Program-made: the position numbers and the translations under genes | Part shown: one piece after another, positions 48,223 to 56,857 of the stretch | Layout of the letters: the number at the start of each line of letters is the position of its first letter | Numbering within the stretch: position 1 is the first letter of the stretch | Notes under the pieces: model-generated | Database searches by the model: none | Seen by the model: the letters and a program-made list of their open reading frames with translations, nothing else | What the model was told of the DNA's origin: nothing | NCBI GenBank assembly: GCA_046331225.1 | Contig: JAXLRF010000008.1 | Span: forward strand, 248,001-312,000 | Length of the DNA: 64,000 nucleotides | Source: VFMC01 sp046331225 | GTDB lineage: Bacteria; Actinomycetota; Acidimicrobiia; Acidimicrobiales; Ilumatobacteraceae | Direction: 5' to 3'

Positions 48223-49815
48223 GTGCTGCACCGTCGTTCTCACCTGCTCGTCGCCTCGTCGGCATGGCTGCTGGTGGCGTCGGTCGTCGCGGGATGCGCC
48301 GACACCGACAGCGACGTCACCGCGTCGGGTGCTGCCGCGATCGGATCCACGGTGCCCGATCCGGCCGAGCCGCTGCCGGCGACCACCGACGGTGCGGGCT
48401 CGACCGACACCACCGACGCCGAGGCGCCGCCCACCACGGTCGACGACACCGTGCCCGAGACCACGACGTCGGCGACACCGCCCCGGCCCGACACCGGCGA
48501 CGGCATCGGTGACGAGCTCTACCCGTCGCTCGGCAACCCGGGCCTCGACGTGCAGGACTACGTGGTCGACATCGACTACGACCCGACCGACGTGGTGATC
48601 AGCGGCTCGGTGACGTTGACCATCGAGTTCACCGAGGACCGCGACGAGTTCACGCTCGACTCGTCCGGCCCGGAGGTGAGTCGGGTGACGATCGACGGCG
48701 ACGAGGTCGCGTTCGAGGCCGACGACCCCGAACTGCGGATCACGCCCGACGAGCCCATCGAGTCGGGCGACACCCACGAGGTGTCCGTCGAGTACACCGC
48801 GGCACCCGACGGTGGCTCGTCCGAATCGGGCCTGCCGTCGGGGTGGTTCCCGACGGCCCGCGGCTCGTACGTGCTCAACGAACCCGACGGGGCGCGCACC
48901 TGGCTGCCGAGCAACGACCACCCGAGCGACAAGGCGACGTGGACCTTCCGCGTGACGGTGCCGACGGGGCAGAGCGCGATCGCGAACGGCGACCTGGTCG
49001 GCACCACCACCGACGCCACCGGCGACACGTGGGAGTGGCGCGAGGACGACCCGATGACCACCTACCTGGTGCTGCTCGTCACCGGTCCGTACCAGGTGAT
49101 CGAGGGCACCACCGCCGCCGGGCTCGACCTGTTGAGCGTCGCCCTCGACGACCAGGTCGACAAGGTGCAGCCGATGATCGACGGCATCGGCGACCAGATC
49201 GACTTCTTCGACGACTTCTTCGGCCCGTACCCGTTCGACCAGTACGGGCTCGCGGTGATCGACAGCCCGCCCGGCCTGGCGATGGAGACGCTCGGCCGCT
49301 CGTTCTTCTCGACCGGCGACCTCAACACGGCCGGCGGCTACATCGAGCAGCTGCTGCTGTCGCACGAGCTGGCGCACATGTGGTTCGGCGATGCCGTCTC
49401 GCCGGCGCGGTGGATCGACATCTGGCTCAACGAGAGCTTCGCCACGTACGCGCAGTGGATGTGGCTCGAGCACCTGGGCTTCACCACGGTCGACAGCGAG
49501 GCGCTCAACGCGCTCGGCAGCCGCCAGGGCGGGTTCGGTGATCCGACGGGCTCGCCGACGGCGAGCAGCATGTTCGCCTACAACGCCTACGACGGCGGTG
49601 CGGTGGTGCTGCACGCACTGCGTCGCACGATCGGTGACGAGGCGTTCTTCGAGACGCTCCGCACCTGGGCGCAGGACAACTACGGCACCTCACGCACCAG
49701 CGCCGATTTCATCGCTCACGTCGAGGCGGTGTCGGGCCAGCAGCTCGACGACTTCTTCCAGACGTGGTTGTACGCGGACGAACTCCCCGGCTCGTTCCCC
49801 GACGCCGCAGCCTGA
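48223..49815 (+). CDS. M1-family metallopeptidase lipoprotein
   Basis: A 530-aa protein. The GTG start gives a lipoprotein signal (LLVASSAWLLVASVVAGC, lipobox VAGC), then ~60 Thr/Pro/Asp-rich linker residues. The M1 aminopeptidase fold follows: N-terminal beta domain (LDVQDYVVDIDYDPTDVVIS), exopeptidase motif variant LAMETLGRS in place of GAMEN, zinc motif HELAHMWFG with the downstream Glu in WLNESFATYAQW. It ends soon after the catalytic domain. Anchored outside the cell membrane, cleaving N-terminal residues of peptides. The GAMEN change (Asn to Thr) may alter N-terminus recognition. Confidence 0.93.
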   Translation: MLHRRSHLLVASSAWLLVASVVAGCADTDSDVTASGAAAIGSTVPDPAEPLPATTDGAGSTDTTDAEAPPTTVDDTVPETTTSATPPRPDTGDGIGDELYPSLGNPGLDVQDYVVDIDYDPTDVVISGSVTLTIEFTEDRDEFTLDSSGPEVSRVTIDGDEVAFEADDPELRITPDEPIESGDTHEVSVEYTAAPDGGSSESGLPSGWFPTARGSYVLNEPDGARTWLPSNDHPSDKATWTFRVTVPTGQSAIANGDLVGTTTDATGDTWEWREDDPMTTYLVLLVTGPYQVIEGTTAAGLDLLSVALDDQVDKVQPMIDGIGDQIDFFDDFFGPYPFDQYGLAVIDSPPGLAMETLGRSFFSTGDLNTAGGYIEQLLLSHELAHMWFGDAVSPARWIDIWLNESFATYAQWMWLEHLGFTTVDSEALNALGSRQGGFGDPTGSPTASSMFAYNAYDGGAVVLHALRRTIGDEAFFETLRTWAQDNYGTSRTSADFIAHVEAVSGQQLDDFFQTWLYADELPGSFPDAAA

Positions 49816-49857
49816 CCCGCCGGCTCCACGCCGCCGGGTCACGCCGCCGGTCCGGGG

Positions 49858-51240
49858 TCAGTGCCCGATCACCTTGCTCAGGATCGCGCTGCGCCACTTC
49901 TCGGGACGCTGGTGCTTCGCCTCGTACGCGTCGGCTCCCTTGGGCAGCTGCACCATCGCGTTGATGCCGATCCATCGCAGCGGCTCGGGCTCCCAGGTGG
50001 GCGAGTGGTGGTTCACCCACGGCAGATCGGTGAGGTCGGTCGTGTCGCCGCTGATCAGGTCGCACAGCGTGCGTCCCGACAGGTTGGTGGTGCCGACGCC
50101 GTCGCCCACGTAGCCACCGGCCCAGCCCAGCCCCGTGGTGCGGTCGTACCCCGCCGAGCAGTACCAGTCGCGGGGCACCCCGACCGGGCCACCCCATCGG
50201 TGCGTGACCTTCGCGTCCTTCATCGCCGGGAACAGCTCGACCAGCGTGCGGTGGATGTCGTCGTGGGTGCGGGCGTTGCGGTCGTACTCGGGCCGGATCG
50301 CCGAGCCGAAGTGGTACGGGGCACCACGACCGCCGAAGGCGAAGCGGTCGTCGGCGGTGCGCTGACCGTAGATGACGAGCCGACGAGCGTCGGAGAACGT
50401 CTCGCGGTGGCGGACACCGACCTCGTCCCAGAACGAGCCGGGCAGCGGTTCGGTGGCGATCATCAGCGAGTAGATCGGGACGATCCTGCGTCGCTGGCCG
50501 GGTAGCTGCGGGGTGAACGCCTCGGTGCAGCGCACCACGTGGTCGCATCGGACGACGCCCCGATCGGTGGTGACGCGCCGCGGTTCGATCGAGGTGACCT
50601 TGGTGTGCTCGTGGATCGTCACCCCGGACGCCTCGACGGTGCGTGCGAGCGCTCGGACCAGCTTGGCAGGGTGGATCGCCGCGCAGTGGGGCGTGTAGAT
50701 GCCGCCGAGGGTGTCGGTCATCGCGATCGTCGCGCTCGCCTCGTCGGCGTCCATCCAGCGGATGTCGTCCTCGCCGAATCCGAACGCGCGGTACTCGTCG
50801 ATCTCGGCCTGCAGCCGACCGGTGTGGGCCGGATTGCGCGACGCACGCAACGTGCCGCCCTTCGCGTAGTCGCAGTCGATGCCCTCGGCGGCCACCACCC
50901 GGCCGACCTCGTCGACGGCGTCGTTCATGGCCCGCTGCATGCGGGTGGCGCCGTCGCGTCCGTGGGTGGCGGCCATCGCCTCGAAGCCCATCGGGAGCAA
51001 CGCCGAGCACCAGCCACCGTTGCGGCCGCTCGCGCCGAACCCGGCGACCTGCGACTCGAGCACGACGATGCGCATGTCGGGGTTGCGTCGCTTCAGGTAG
51101 TACGCCGTCCACAGCCCGGTGTAGCCGGCCCCGATGATCGCGACGTCGACCTGGGTGTCGCCGGCGAGCGCGGGGCGGGGGACCAGTTGGTCGTCGGCGG
51201 GGAGGGTGTCGTGCCAGAGCGAGAGCGAGCGGAGGTGCAT
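49858..51240 (-). CDS. DAO-family FAD oxidase (gamma-glutamylputrescine oxidase-like)
   Basis: A 460-aa flavoprotein: MHLRSLSLWHDTLPADDQLV, FAD motif VDVAIIGAGYTGLWTAYYLK, FGASGRNGGWCSALLP, VVRCTEAFTPQLPGQRRRIV, and a C-terminal GLGWAGGYVGDGVGTTNLSG closing the FAD site. Closest by eye to PuuB-like amine oxidases that deaminate N-substituted amines with H2O2 formation; no other puu gene is near. The ATG start is 9 nt from TACTCT. Divergent from the CPBP gene with a 34-bp gap. Confidence 0.9.
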   Translation of the reverse strand: MHLRSLSLWHDTLPADDQLVPRPALAGDTQVDVAIIGAGYTGLWTAYYLKRRNPDMRIVVLESQVAGFGASGRNGGWCSALLPMGFEAMAATHGRDGATRMQRAMNDAVDEVGRVVAAEGIDCDYAKGGTLRASRNPAHTGRLQAEIDEYRAFGFGEDDIRWMDADEASATIAMTDTLGGIYTPHCAAIHPAKLVRALARTVEASGVTIHEHTKVTSIEPRRVTTDRGVVRCDHVVRCTEAFTPQLPGQRRRIVPIYSLMIATEPLPGSFWDEVGVRHRETFSDARRLVIYGQRTADDRFAFGGRGAPYHFGSAIRPEYDRNARTHDDIHRTLVELFPAMKDAKVTHRWGGPVGVPRDWYCSAGYDRTTGLGWAGGYVGDGVGTTNLSGRTLCDLISGDTTDLTDLPWVNHHSPTWEPEPLRWIGINAMVQLPKGADAYEAKHQRPEKWRSAILSKVIGH

Positions 51241-51249
51241 CGGGCGTCG

Positions 51250-51255
51250 AGAGTA
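51250..51255 (-). promoter_or_regulatory. -10 element of the DAO-family gene
   Basis: TACTCT on the minus strand, 9 nt before the ATG. Confidence 0.5.
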
Positions 51256-51262
51256 CCGCCGG

Positions 51263-51268
51263 TAGCCT
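51263..51268 (+). promoter_or_regulatory. -10 element of the CPBP gene
   Basis: TAGCCT with 6 nt to the ATG. It lies 7 bp from the divergent -10. Confidence 0.55.
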
Positions 51269-51274
51269 CGGCCC

Positions 51275-52123
51275 ATGGACGCACCGGTCGCCCATCCGAC
51301 GAGCCCGTCGTCCGGCTGGCCGGCCGGCTGGTATCCCGACCCGCGCTGGACCGAGGTGGTGCGGTACTGGGACGGGCGTGACTGGACACCGTGGGTGGCG
51401 CAGCGGCCCAAGCCGCCGCCACCGCCGCACGCCACGATCCCGCTCGCCGCCGGCATCGGGGCGCTGGTGACGATCACGCTGTCGCTGGTGCTCAGCCGGT
51501 ACGTGCTCGAGTGGTTGGCCACCTACGACTGGCCGATCGCGGTCTACGTCGTGATCGCCGGCATCCTCGGCTACGCCCCGGTGATGATGTTCTGCTGGTG
51601 GGCCAGCCATCGCTGGGGGCGGCACAGCATGCGGGCCGACAGCGGCCTGTTCGCCCGATGGAGCGATCTCGGCTGGGGGCCGGTCACGTGGCTGTGCGTG
51701 CTCGTCGCACAGGTCACGCTCGGCATGATCGTGATGGTCACCAAGATCCCGTTCAGCAGCAACACCGAGGACATCGACTCGGTCGGCGGCACGCGTGGCT
51801 ACGTGATCACCACCCTGGTGCTGGCCGTGGTCGCAGCGCCGATCGTCGAGGAGATCGTGTTCCGCGGGATCGTCCTCAAGTCGTTCCTCGGCCGCATGCA
51901 CTGGGTGCCGGCCGTGTTGTTGCAAGGAGTGCTGTTCGGCTCGGCCCACTTCGATCCCGTGCGCGGCGCCGGCAACATCGGTCTGGTGATCGTGCTGAGC
52001 GGCGCCGGCATCGTGCTCGGAGGGGCCGCGTACTTCTTCCGGCGGATCACCCCGACGATCATCGCCCATGCGATCATCAACGCCCTCGCGATGACGATCG
52101 CCCTCACCGGGTGGGGCCAGTGA
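51275..52123 (+). CDS. CPBP intramembrane protease with DUF2510 N-terminus
   Basis: A 282-aa protein. The N-terminus has a DUF2510-type motif (PAGWYPDPRWTEVVRYWDG), then about seven TM segments. CPBP/Abi motifs: EEIVFRG (EExxxR), FGSAHFDPV and HAIINALAM. These residues form the glutamate/His active site of Rce1-like proteases. In bacteria such proteins often process or confer self-protection against peptides; no bacteriocin gene is adjacent. Leaderless-type start. Confidence 0.92.
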   Translation: MDAPVAHPTSPSSGWPAGWYPDPRWTEVVRYWDGRDWTPWVAQRPKPPPPPHATIPLAAGIGALVTITLSLVLSRYVLEWLATYDWPIAVYVVIAGILGYAPVMMFCWWASHRWGRHSMRADSGLFARWSDLGWGPVTWLCVLVAQVTLGMIVMVTKIPFSSNTEDIDSVGGTRGYVITTLVLAVVAAPIVEEIVFRGIVLKSFLGRMHWVPAVLLQGVLFGSAHFDPVRGAGNIGLVIVLSGAGIVLGGAAYFFRRITPTIIAHAIINALAMTIALTGWGQ

Positions 52124-52135
52124 ACCGGCCTCGCG

Positions 52136-52981
52136 TCAGCGGGGGCTGATCAGGAGGTTGTCGATCAGGCGGACGTCGCCGAACCAGACGGCGATCAGCA
52201 CCAGCGCCGTGCCGTCGACCCGGTCGAGCGACTCGAGCTCGTCGGGGTCGACGATCGCCACGTGCTCGAGGCGTGCGAGTGGCTCGGCGGCGACGACGCC
52301 CTCGATCACGGCGGTCAACGTGGCGGCGTCGATCGTGCCACCGTGCAGCGCCTGCTCGCCGGCGCGCAGCGCCCGCGACACGCACACCGCAGCGGCTCGC
52401 TGGTCGGGGTCGAGACGCCGGTTGCGGCTGCTCATGGCCAGGCCGTCGGCCTCGCGCACGGTGGGCATGCCGACGATCTCGATCCCGAGATCGAGGTCGC
52501 GGGTCATCCGCCGGATGATCGCCAGCTGTTGGGCGTCCTTCTGCCCGAACACGGCCACGTGCGGGCGCACTGCGGCGAACAGCTTGGTGACCACCGTCGT
52601 GACGCCCCGGAAGTGACCGGGGCGGTGCTCGCCCTCGAGCCGGTCGGCGAGTGCGCCGGGCTCGACGTGGGTCTGGAACCCGGCCGGGTACATCGCGCCC
52701 GCCGTCGGGGCGTAGACCGCGTCGACGCCCGCCTGGTCGCAACGCGCGAGGTCGTCGTCGATCGGCCGCGGGTACGTCTCGAAGTCGGCGGCGACGTTGA
52801 ACTGCAACGGGTTCACGAAGATCGACACCACCACCACGTCGGCGTACCGCCGTGCCTCGTCGACCAGCGCCAGGTGACCCTCGTGGAGGGCTCCCATGGT
52901 GGGCACGAACCCGACGCGGCGTCCGGCGAGGCGATGCGCCTCGCTCCAGGCGCGCATCGCCTCCGGGGTGTCGATGAGCAC
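52136..52981 (-). CDS. panC: Pantothenate synthetase
   Basis: A 281-aa enzyme that ligates pantoate and beta-alanine using ATP. Signature segments: VGFVPTMGALHEGHLALVDE (HIGH-like), VVSIFVNPLQF, FETYPRP, FRGVTTVVTKLFAAVRP, VFGQKDAQQLAIIRRM, READGLAMSSRNRRL (KMSKS-like MSSRN). Length fits the family. GTG start, with TAGCGT 7 nt upstream. The first three bases of that hexamer are the stop codon of the P1 peptidase gene, so panC has its own promoter despite the compact arrangement. No panB or panD in the window. Confidence 0.97.
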   Translation of the reverse strand: MLIDTPEAMRAWSEAHRLAGRRVGFVPTMGALHEGHLALVDEARRYADVVVVSIFVNPLQFNVAADFETYPRPIDDDLARCDQAGVDAVYAPTAGAMYPAGFQTHVEPGALADRLEGEHRPGHFRGVTTVVTKLFAAVRPHVAVFGQKDAQQLAIIRRMTRDLDLGIEIVGMPTVREADGLAMSSRNRRLDPDQRAAAVCVSRALRAGEQALHGGTIDAATLTAVIEGVVAAEPLARLEHVAIVDPDELESLDRVDGTALVLIAVWFGDVRLIDNLLISPR

Positions 52982-52988
52982 GGCCGAG

Positions 52989-52994
52989 ACGCTA
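52989..52994 (-). promoter_or_regulatory. panC -10 element containing the upstream stop codon
   Basis: TAGCGT on the minus strand. Its TAG (52994-52992) is the stop codon of the P1 peptidase gene. 7 nt to the GTG. Confidence 0.6.
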
Positions 52995-54053
52995 CCGGCC
53001 GAAGGCCGACGGGCACAGATCGCGGTAGGCGGGTGGGCCGCCGGGCACCGAGTGCGCCTCGAGCACGGCGCGGGTGCAGGCGACCGCGAAACAGCGGGCC
53101 CCGGCCTCGAGGATCGCGTTCAACCGTGCCGCGCGTGCCCGTGCCGCGTCGGCGTCGCCCGGTGCCGGTGGTGCCTCGCCGGTGGCCACCGCGAACACGG
53201 TGTCGCCGTCGAACATCGTGTGCACCGGGCGCACCGCCCGCGCCATGCCGTCGTGGCTGATCGTGGCGAGCTTCCCGCACTCGGCCTTCGACAGCCCGGC
53301 GGACGTGGCGACCACGCCGATGGTGGTGTTGAGCGGCGTCTGCGCCGCGGTGAGCCGAGCGGCCAATGCCTCACGCTCGGATCGGGCCGGTCGACGCAAT
53401 CGGTGCGACGACGCCTCCCACGGCAGGCCGGTCGACGGGTCGATCACCGATCCGACCGAGTTGACCACCGCGATCGCGCCGATCACGGTGCCGTCCGCGA
53501 GGGAGGTGCTCGCCGTGCCCACCCCGCCCTGCAGCGTGCCCGACACGGTGCCCGTGCCGGCCCCGACCGCACCCTCCGTCACGTCACGGCGTGCCGCCCG
53601 AACCGCCTTCACGCCGAACGACGCATCGGGTCGGTTGGTGAAGACGCCACCTCGCGCCAGGTCGTACACCACGGCCGACGGCACGATCGGCACCACGCCG
53701 GGCGAGGTGGTGGTGGCCACCGGGAAGCCGATGCCGCGCTGTTCGAGCTCGCGCATCACCCCGTCGGCCGCGGCCAGCCCGTACGCGCTGCCCCCGGTGA
53801 GGCAGATCGCGTGCACGTGGTGCACCAGGTTGCCCGGGTGCAGCACGTCGGTCTCGCGGGTGCCCGGTCCGCCGCCGCGCACGTCGACCGCGGCCGTCGC
53901 GCCGTCACCCGGCCGTCGGGCGAGCAGCACCACGGTGGTGCCGGTGCGCCAGCCGCGCCGCAGCGCGGTGGCATGGCCGACGCGCACGCCCGGCACGTCG
54001 GTGATCCGGCCGTCGGACGTGGACGGGCCGGCAGGGGAGCGGGGCGGGGCCAT
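52992..54053 (-). CDS. P1-family (DmpA/BapA-type) self-processing aminopeptidase
   Basis: A 353-aa Ntn-like hydrolase. Family blocks: GRITDVPGVRVGHATALRRG, GGGPGTRETDVLHPGNLVHH, ICLTGGSAYGLAAADGVMRE, VPIVPSAVVYDLA, GAGTGTVSGTLQGGVGTAS. The autocleavage region reads LNTTIGVVATSAGLSKAECG, in which the residue before the threonine pair becomes the new N-terminus after processing. Known members release N-terminal D- or beta-amino acids. No signal peptide. The link to panC is suggestive, since beta-alanyl peptides are known BapA-type substrates and beta-alanine is a PanC substrate. That link is inference. Confidence 0.9.
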   Translation of the reverse strand: MAPPRSPAGPSTSDGRITDVPGVRVGHATALRRGWRTGTTVVLLARRPGDGATAAVDVRGGGPGTRETDVLHPGNLVHHVHAICLTGGSAYGLAAADGVMRELEQRGIGFPVATTTSPGVVPIVPSAVVYDLARGGVFTNRPDASFGVKAVRAARRDVTEGAVGAGTGTVSGTLQGGVGTASTSLADGTVIGAIAVVNSVGSVIDPSTGLPWEASSHRLRRPARSEREALAARLTAAQTPLNTTIGVVATSAGLSKAECGKLATISHDGMARAVRPVHTMFDGDTVFAVATGEAPPAPGDADAARARAARLNAILEAGARCFAVACTRAVLEAHSVPGGPPAYRDLCPSAFGR

Positions 54054-54061
54054 CGCCCGAC

Positions 54062-54067
54062 ACGGTA
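54062..54067 (-). promoter_or_regulatory. -10 element of the P1 peptidase gene
   Basis: TACCGT on the minus strand, 8 nt before the ATG. Confidence 0.55.
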
Positions 54068-54162
54068 CGACACGAGGTCGCGCCGTGCCGGGACGACGGC
54101 GGGTGGACGCGGGTCGGCGCGAGCCGACGCAGGTCGACGCAGCTCGACGCAGTTCGACGCGG

Positions 54163-55134
54163 TCAGGCGTCGCCCATCACCTTGCGGGCCACCTCGCCGA
54201 GCAGACCGATCCGGTCGGTGTGGTGACCGTTCACCGGGAGATTGATCGTCAGGCCGTCGATGCCGGTGGCCATCATCGTCTCGAGCTGCTCGCCGACCGT
54301 GTCGGGGTCGCCGAACATCACGATCCCCTTCACCATCTCCTGCACCTCGGCGCTGAAGCCCTTCACGGCACCCAACTCGGCCAGGTCGGCCTCGGCCTGC
54401 TCCATGGTCGGGGCGATGCACGCCATCGTCAGCTTGGTGACCTTGATCTCGCTGCGGTCGCGGCCGAGACGCTCACAGTGCTCGGCCAGGGCCTCGAGCT
54501 TGCGCGGGATGTCGGCCGCCGACCCGCTCGACAGGTTCGACTCGTCGGCGTACTGGGCCACCATGCGCAGGGTCTTCTTCTCGCCGCTGCCGCCGATCAT
54601 CACCGGGATCCGCGAGATCGGTGCCGGCGAGTTCATCGCGTCGTTCACCTGGTAGTACTTCCCGGCGAAGGTGACCTGCTCGCCACGCAGCATCGGCAGG
54701 ATGATCTGCAACGCCTCCTCGAGCTTCTCGAAGCGCTCGGTGAACGTGCCGAACGGGTACCCGAGCGACTGGTGCTCGAGCTCGAACCAGCCGGCGCCGA
54801 TGCCGAGCGTCGCCCGACCGTTCGACACGTGGTCGAGCGCGGTGATCGTCTTCGCGAGCAGCGTGGGGTTGCGGTAGGTGTTGCCGGTGACCAACGTCGA
54901 CAGGCGCACGGTGCTCGTGTGCTGGGCGATCGCCGACAGCAGCGTGTAGGCCTCGAGCATCGGCTCGCCCGGGGCCCCGATGCCGGGCAGTTGGTAGAAG
55001 TGGTCCATCACGAACACCCGGTCGAACCCGGCCGCCTCGGCCGCCTTGGCCTGCTCGATGACGTTGGCGACGATGCTGGGCCCGGCCGACGGCGGCAGGG
55101 TGAAGTTCGGGATCTGGTAACCGAGGCGGGTCAT
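54163..55134 (-). CDS. LLM-class (F420-dependent type) oxidoreductase, second
   Basis: A 323-aa TIM barrel: MTRLGYQIPNFTLPPSAGPS, FDRVFVMDHFYQLPGIG, VRLSTLVTGNTYRNPTLLAK, GRATLGIGAGWFELEHQSLG, RIPVMIGGSGEKKTLRMVAQ. The GIGAGWFELEH block is typical of the TIGR03560-like F420 group. A CAGGAG Shine-Dalgarno lies 8 nt before the ATG, with a leader of ~60-70 nt holding one palindrome. Divergent from a TetR gene that very probably represses it through the two TGACAC palindromes. Confidence 0.93.
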   Translation of the reverse strand: MTRLGYQIPNFTLPPSAGPSIVANVIEQAKAAEAAGFDRVFVMDHFYQLPGIGAPGEPMLEAYTLLSAIAQHTSTVRLSTLVTGNTYRNPTLLAKTITALDHVSNGRATLGIGAGWFELEHQSLGYPFGTFTERFEKLEEALQIILPMLRGEQVTFAGKYYQVNDAMNSPAPISRIPVMIGGSGEKKTLRMVAQYADESNLSSGSAADIPRKLEALAEHCERLGRDRSEIKVTKLTMACIAPTMEQAEADLAELGAVKGFSAEVQEMVKGIVMFGDPDTVGEQLETMMATGIDGLTINLPVNGHHTDRIGLLGEVARKVMGDA

Positions 55135-55172
55135 GACGGGCTCCTGACGGGGGAGTGCGGGGGCGGACGACC

Positions 55173-55200
55173 GCTGACACAAACCCCCGAAAGTGTCAGC
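55173..55200. promoter_or_regulatory. Palindrome 1 of the LLM/TetR control region
   Basis: GCTGACAC-N12-GTGTCAGC, perfect 8-bp arms, in the leader of the LLM gene. Confidence 0.7.
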
Positions 55201-55210
55201 GATCGAACAC

Positions 55211-55234
55211 TGACACATTCGGCGAAATGTGTCA
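55211..55234. promoter_or_regulatory. Palindrome 2 of the LLM/TetR control region
   Basis: TGACACATT-N6-AATGTGTCA, perfect 9-bp arms. It shares the TGACAC core with palindrome 1. The TetR -35 (CTGACA 55210-55215) and the LLM -35 (TTGACA, minus strand 55235-55230) both lie in it. Confidence 0.75.
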
Positions 55235-55244
55235 AAGTGCGCAC

Positions 55245-55829
55245 GTGGTCTCGGCACGAGAGCGAAGCGACGAACAGGAACGCAGGCACCGCATCCACCA
55301 GGCAGCGGTGGGCGAGTTCTCGCGCCTCGGCTTCAGCGGCACCTCGATGGCCGACATCGCCGTCGCCGCCGGGATGTCGCGTCCGGCGCTGTACCAGTAC
55401 TTCCGCAACAAGGGCGATGTCTTCGCCTCCGCGTTCGCCGCGCTGCTCGAACAGTCGGTCGACCGTTCGCTGGCCGCGCTGCGGGCCCCCGTGCCGCTGG
55501 CCGAGCAGCTCGACGGCATGCTGCAGCGGTTCGACGGCGACCTGTGGGAGCAGATGGCGGCCTCGCCGCACTCGCAGGAGTTGCTCGACGCCAAGTCGGC
55601 CCACGCAGCGGACGCGTCGGCGCGGGCGTTCGCCCGGCTGCATCGCGGCCTGGCCGCCCATCTGCGCAGCACGGGCGCCGACAGCACGCGTCGCAGCGGC
55701 TGGGTCGAGCTGCTCGAGCTGTCGCCCCGCGGGTTCAAGCTCGACCAGCCGTCGGTCGCGGTCTACCGGCGGCGGCTACGCGACCTGGCGCGCTCGGTGG
55801 CCGCCGACATCGAGCGTTCATCGTCGTGA
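55245..55829 (+). CDS. TetR-family regulator divergent from the LLM oxidoreductase
   Basis: A 194-aa protein with the TetR HTH at ~residues 12-58 (RIHQAAVGEFSRLGFSGTSM, AAGMSRPALYQYFRNKGDVF) and a helical ligand domain. Start GTG 55245 is preferred: CTGACA, 17-bp spacer and CAAAGT end 6 nt before it. An in-frame ATG at 55227 would place the start within palindrome 2. It probably represses itself and the LLM gene by binding the TGACAC palindromes. Ligand unknown. Confidence 0.9.
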   Translation: MVSARERSDEQERRHRIHQAAVGEFSRLGFSGTSMADIAVAAGMSRPALYQYFRNKGDVFASAFAALLEQSVDRSLAALRAPVPLAEQLDGMLQRFDGDLWEQMAASPHSQELLDAKSAHAADASARAFARLHRGLAAHLRSTGADSTRRSGWVELLELSPRGFKLDQPSVAVYRRRLRDLARSVAADIERSSS

Positions 55830-55866
55830 GCGCCGCCCGGCCGGTGGCGGCGGGCAGACTGCGCAG

Positions 55867-56322
55867 GTGCGCATCGCCGAGGACGATCTCACCCACCCCG
55901 CCGTCGTCGAGCTGATCAGGCTGCACCTGCAGCGGATGCACGAGCACTCGCCGCCCGAGAGCGTGTTCGCCCTCGACGTCACCGGCCTGCGCTCGCCCGA
56001 CGTGACGTTCTGGGTGGCGTGGGACGGCGACACGCCGATGGGCTGCGGCGCGCTGAAAGAGCTCGGCCCGACCGCGGGCGAGGTCAAGTCGATGCGCACG
56101 GCCGACGGCTACCTGCGTCGGGGCGTCGCCGCCGCGATCCTCGACCACCTGGTCGGCGAGGCGCGTGCCCGCGGCTACCGGCGCGTCAGCCTCGAGACCG
56201 GGACCGGACCGGCGTTCGAGGCCGCGCACGTCCTGTACGAGCGGGCAGGGTTCGAGGGTTGCCCACCGTTCGGCGACTACACCGACACGACGTTCAGCCG
56301 GTACTTCGCACTCGACCTGTGA
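55867..56322 (+). CDS. GNAT-family N-acetyltransferase
   Basis: A 151-aa protein of minimal GNAT size: TFWVAWDGDTPMGCGALKEL, acetyl-CoA loop RTADGYLRRGVAAAILDHLV and the closing RVSLETGTGPAFEAAHVLYE, RAGFEGCPPFGDY. The SPPESVFALD and PPFGDY elements match a widespread small GNAT group of unknown substrate. The GTG start has CAGACT 6 nt upstream, a weak -10. Lies 37 bp after the TetR stop. Confidence 0.88.
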   Translation: MRIAEDDLTHPAVVELIRLHLQRMHEHSPPESVFALDVTGLRSPDVTFWVAWDGDTPMGCGALKELGPTAGEVKSMRTADGYLRRGVAAAILDHLVGEARARGYRRVSLETGTGPAFEAAHVLYERAGFEGCPPFGDYTDTTFSRYFALDL

Positions 56323-56329
56323 GGTGGGC

Positions 56330-56851
56330 TCAGGCCTGGGCGCCGCGCTGGCGGGCGAAGGCGAAGATCGTCTCGTCGCCGGTGCGCCACCGCACGGTGA
56401 GCCGGCACGCCGCGATGCGCCAGCCAGACGGGCCGCGCTCGTAGCGGTTGGTGTAGTGCCCGCCGAGCAGGCACCACGCCGGCTCGGCCGCCCGTCCGAA
56501 CAGCGACATCGAGTCGGCACCGAACCAGTGCTGTGCCTGCACCTCGTTGGTGCCGACGACGGTGTCGGGGTCGACCAGGTCGAAGCGGTGGTTCGACATC
56601 AGGTGCTGCGTGGCGTCGAAGTAGCCGTTCACTCGGCGCACCGCGTCGACCCAGTCGTCGGCCGACATCGTGGCCGGGGCTCGACCGCTCCACGACGAGA
56701 AGTCGATCTCGCACGAGTCGGTGAAGATCCGCCGGTACAGACCCCAGTCGCGATGGTCGATCCCCGCGGCGTACGAGAACGAGAGCTCGACGAGCGTCTG
56801 TCGGTCGGCGGGATCGAGCGCGAGCGGCGGGGCGAGGTCGGCGGAGGCCAC
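56330..56851 (-). CDS. SnoaL-like (NTF2-fold) protein
   Basis: A 173-aa cone-fold protein: LVELSFSYAAGIDHRDWGLY, RRIFTDSCEIDFSSWSG, VRRVNGYFDATQHLMSNHRF, YTNRYERGPSGWRIAACRLT. The His/Asp pairs (IDHRDW, TQHLMSNH) fit members acting as dehydratases or isomerases, but no specific function can be assigned. GTG start 56851, with TACCTT 6 nt upstream. Confidence 0.85.
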   Translation of the reverse strand: MASADLAPPLALDPADRQTLVELSFSYAAGIDHRDWGLYRRIFTDSCEIDFSSWSGRAPATMSADDWVDAVRRVNGYFDATQHLMSNHRFDLVDPDTVVGTNEVQAQHWFGADSMSLFGRAAEPAWCLLGGHYTNRYERGPSGWRIAACRLTVRWRTGDETIFAFARQRGAQA

Positions 56852-56857
56852 GGCCGC

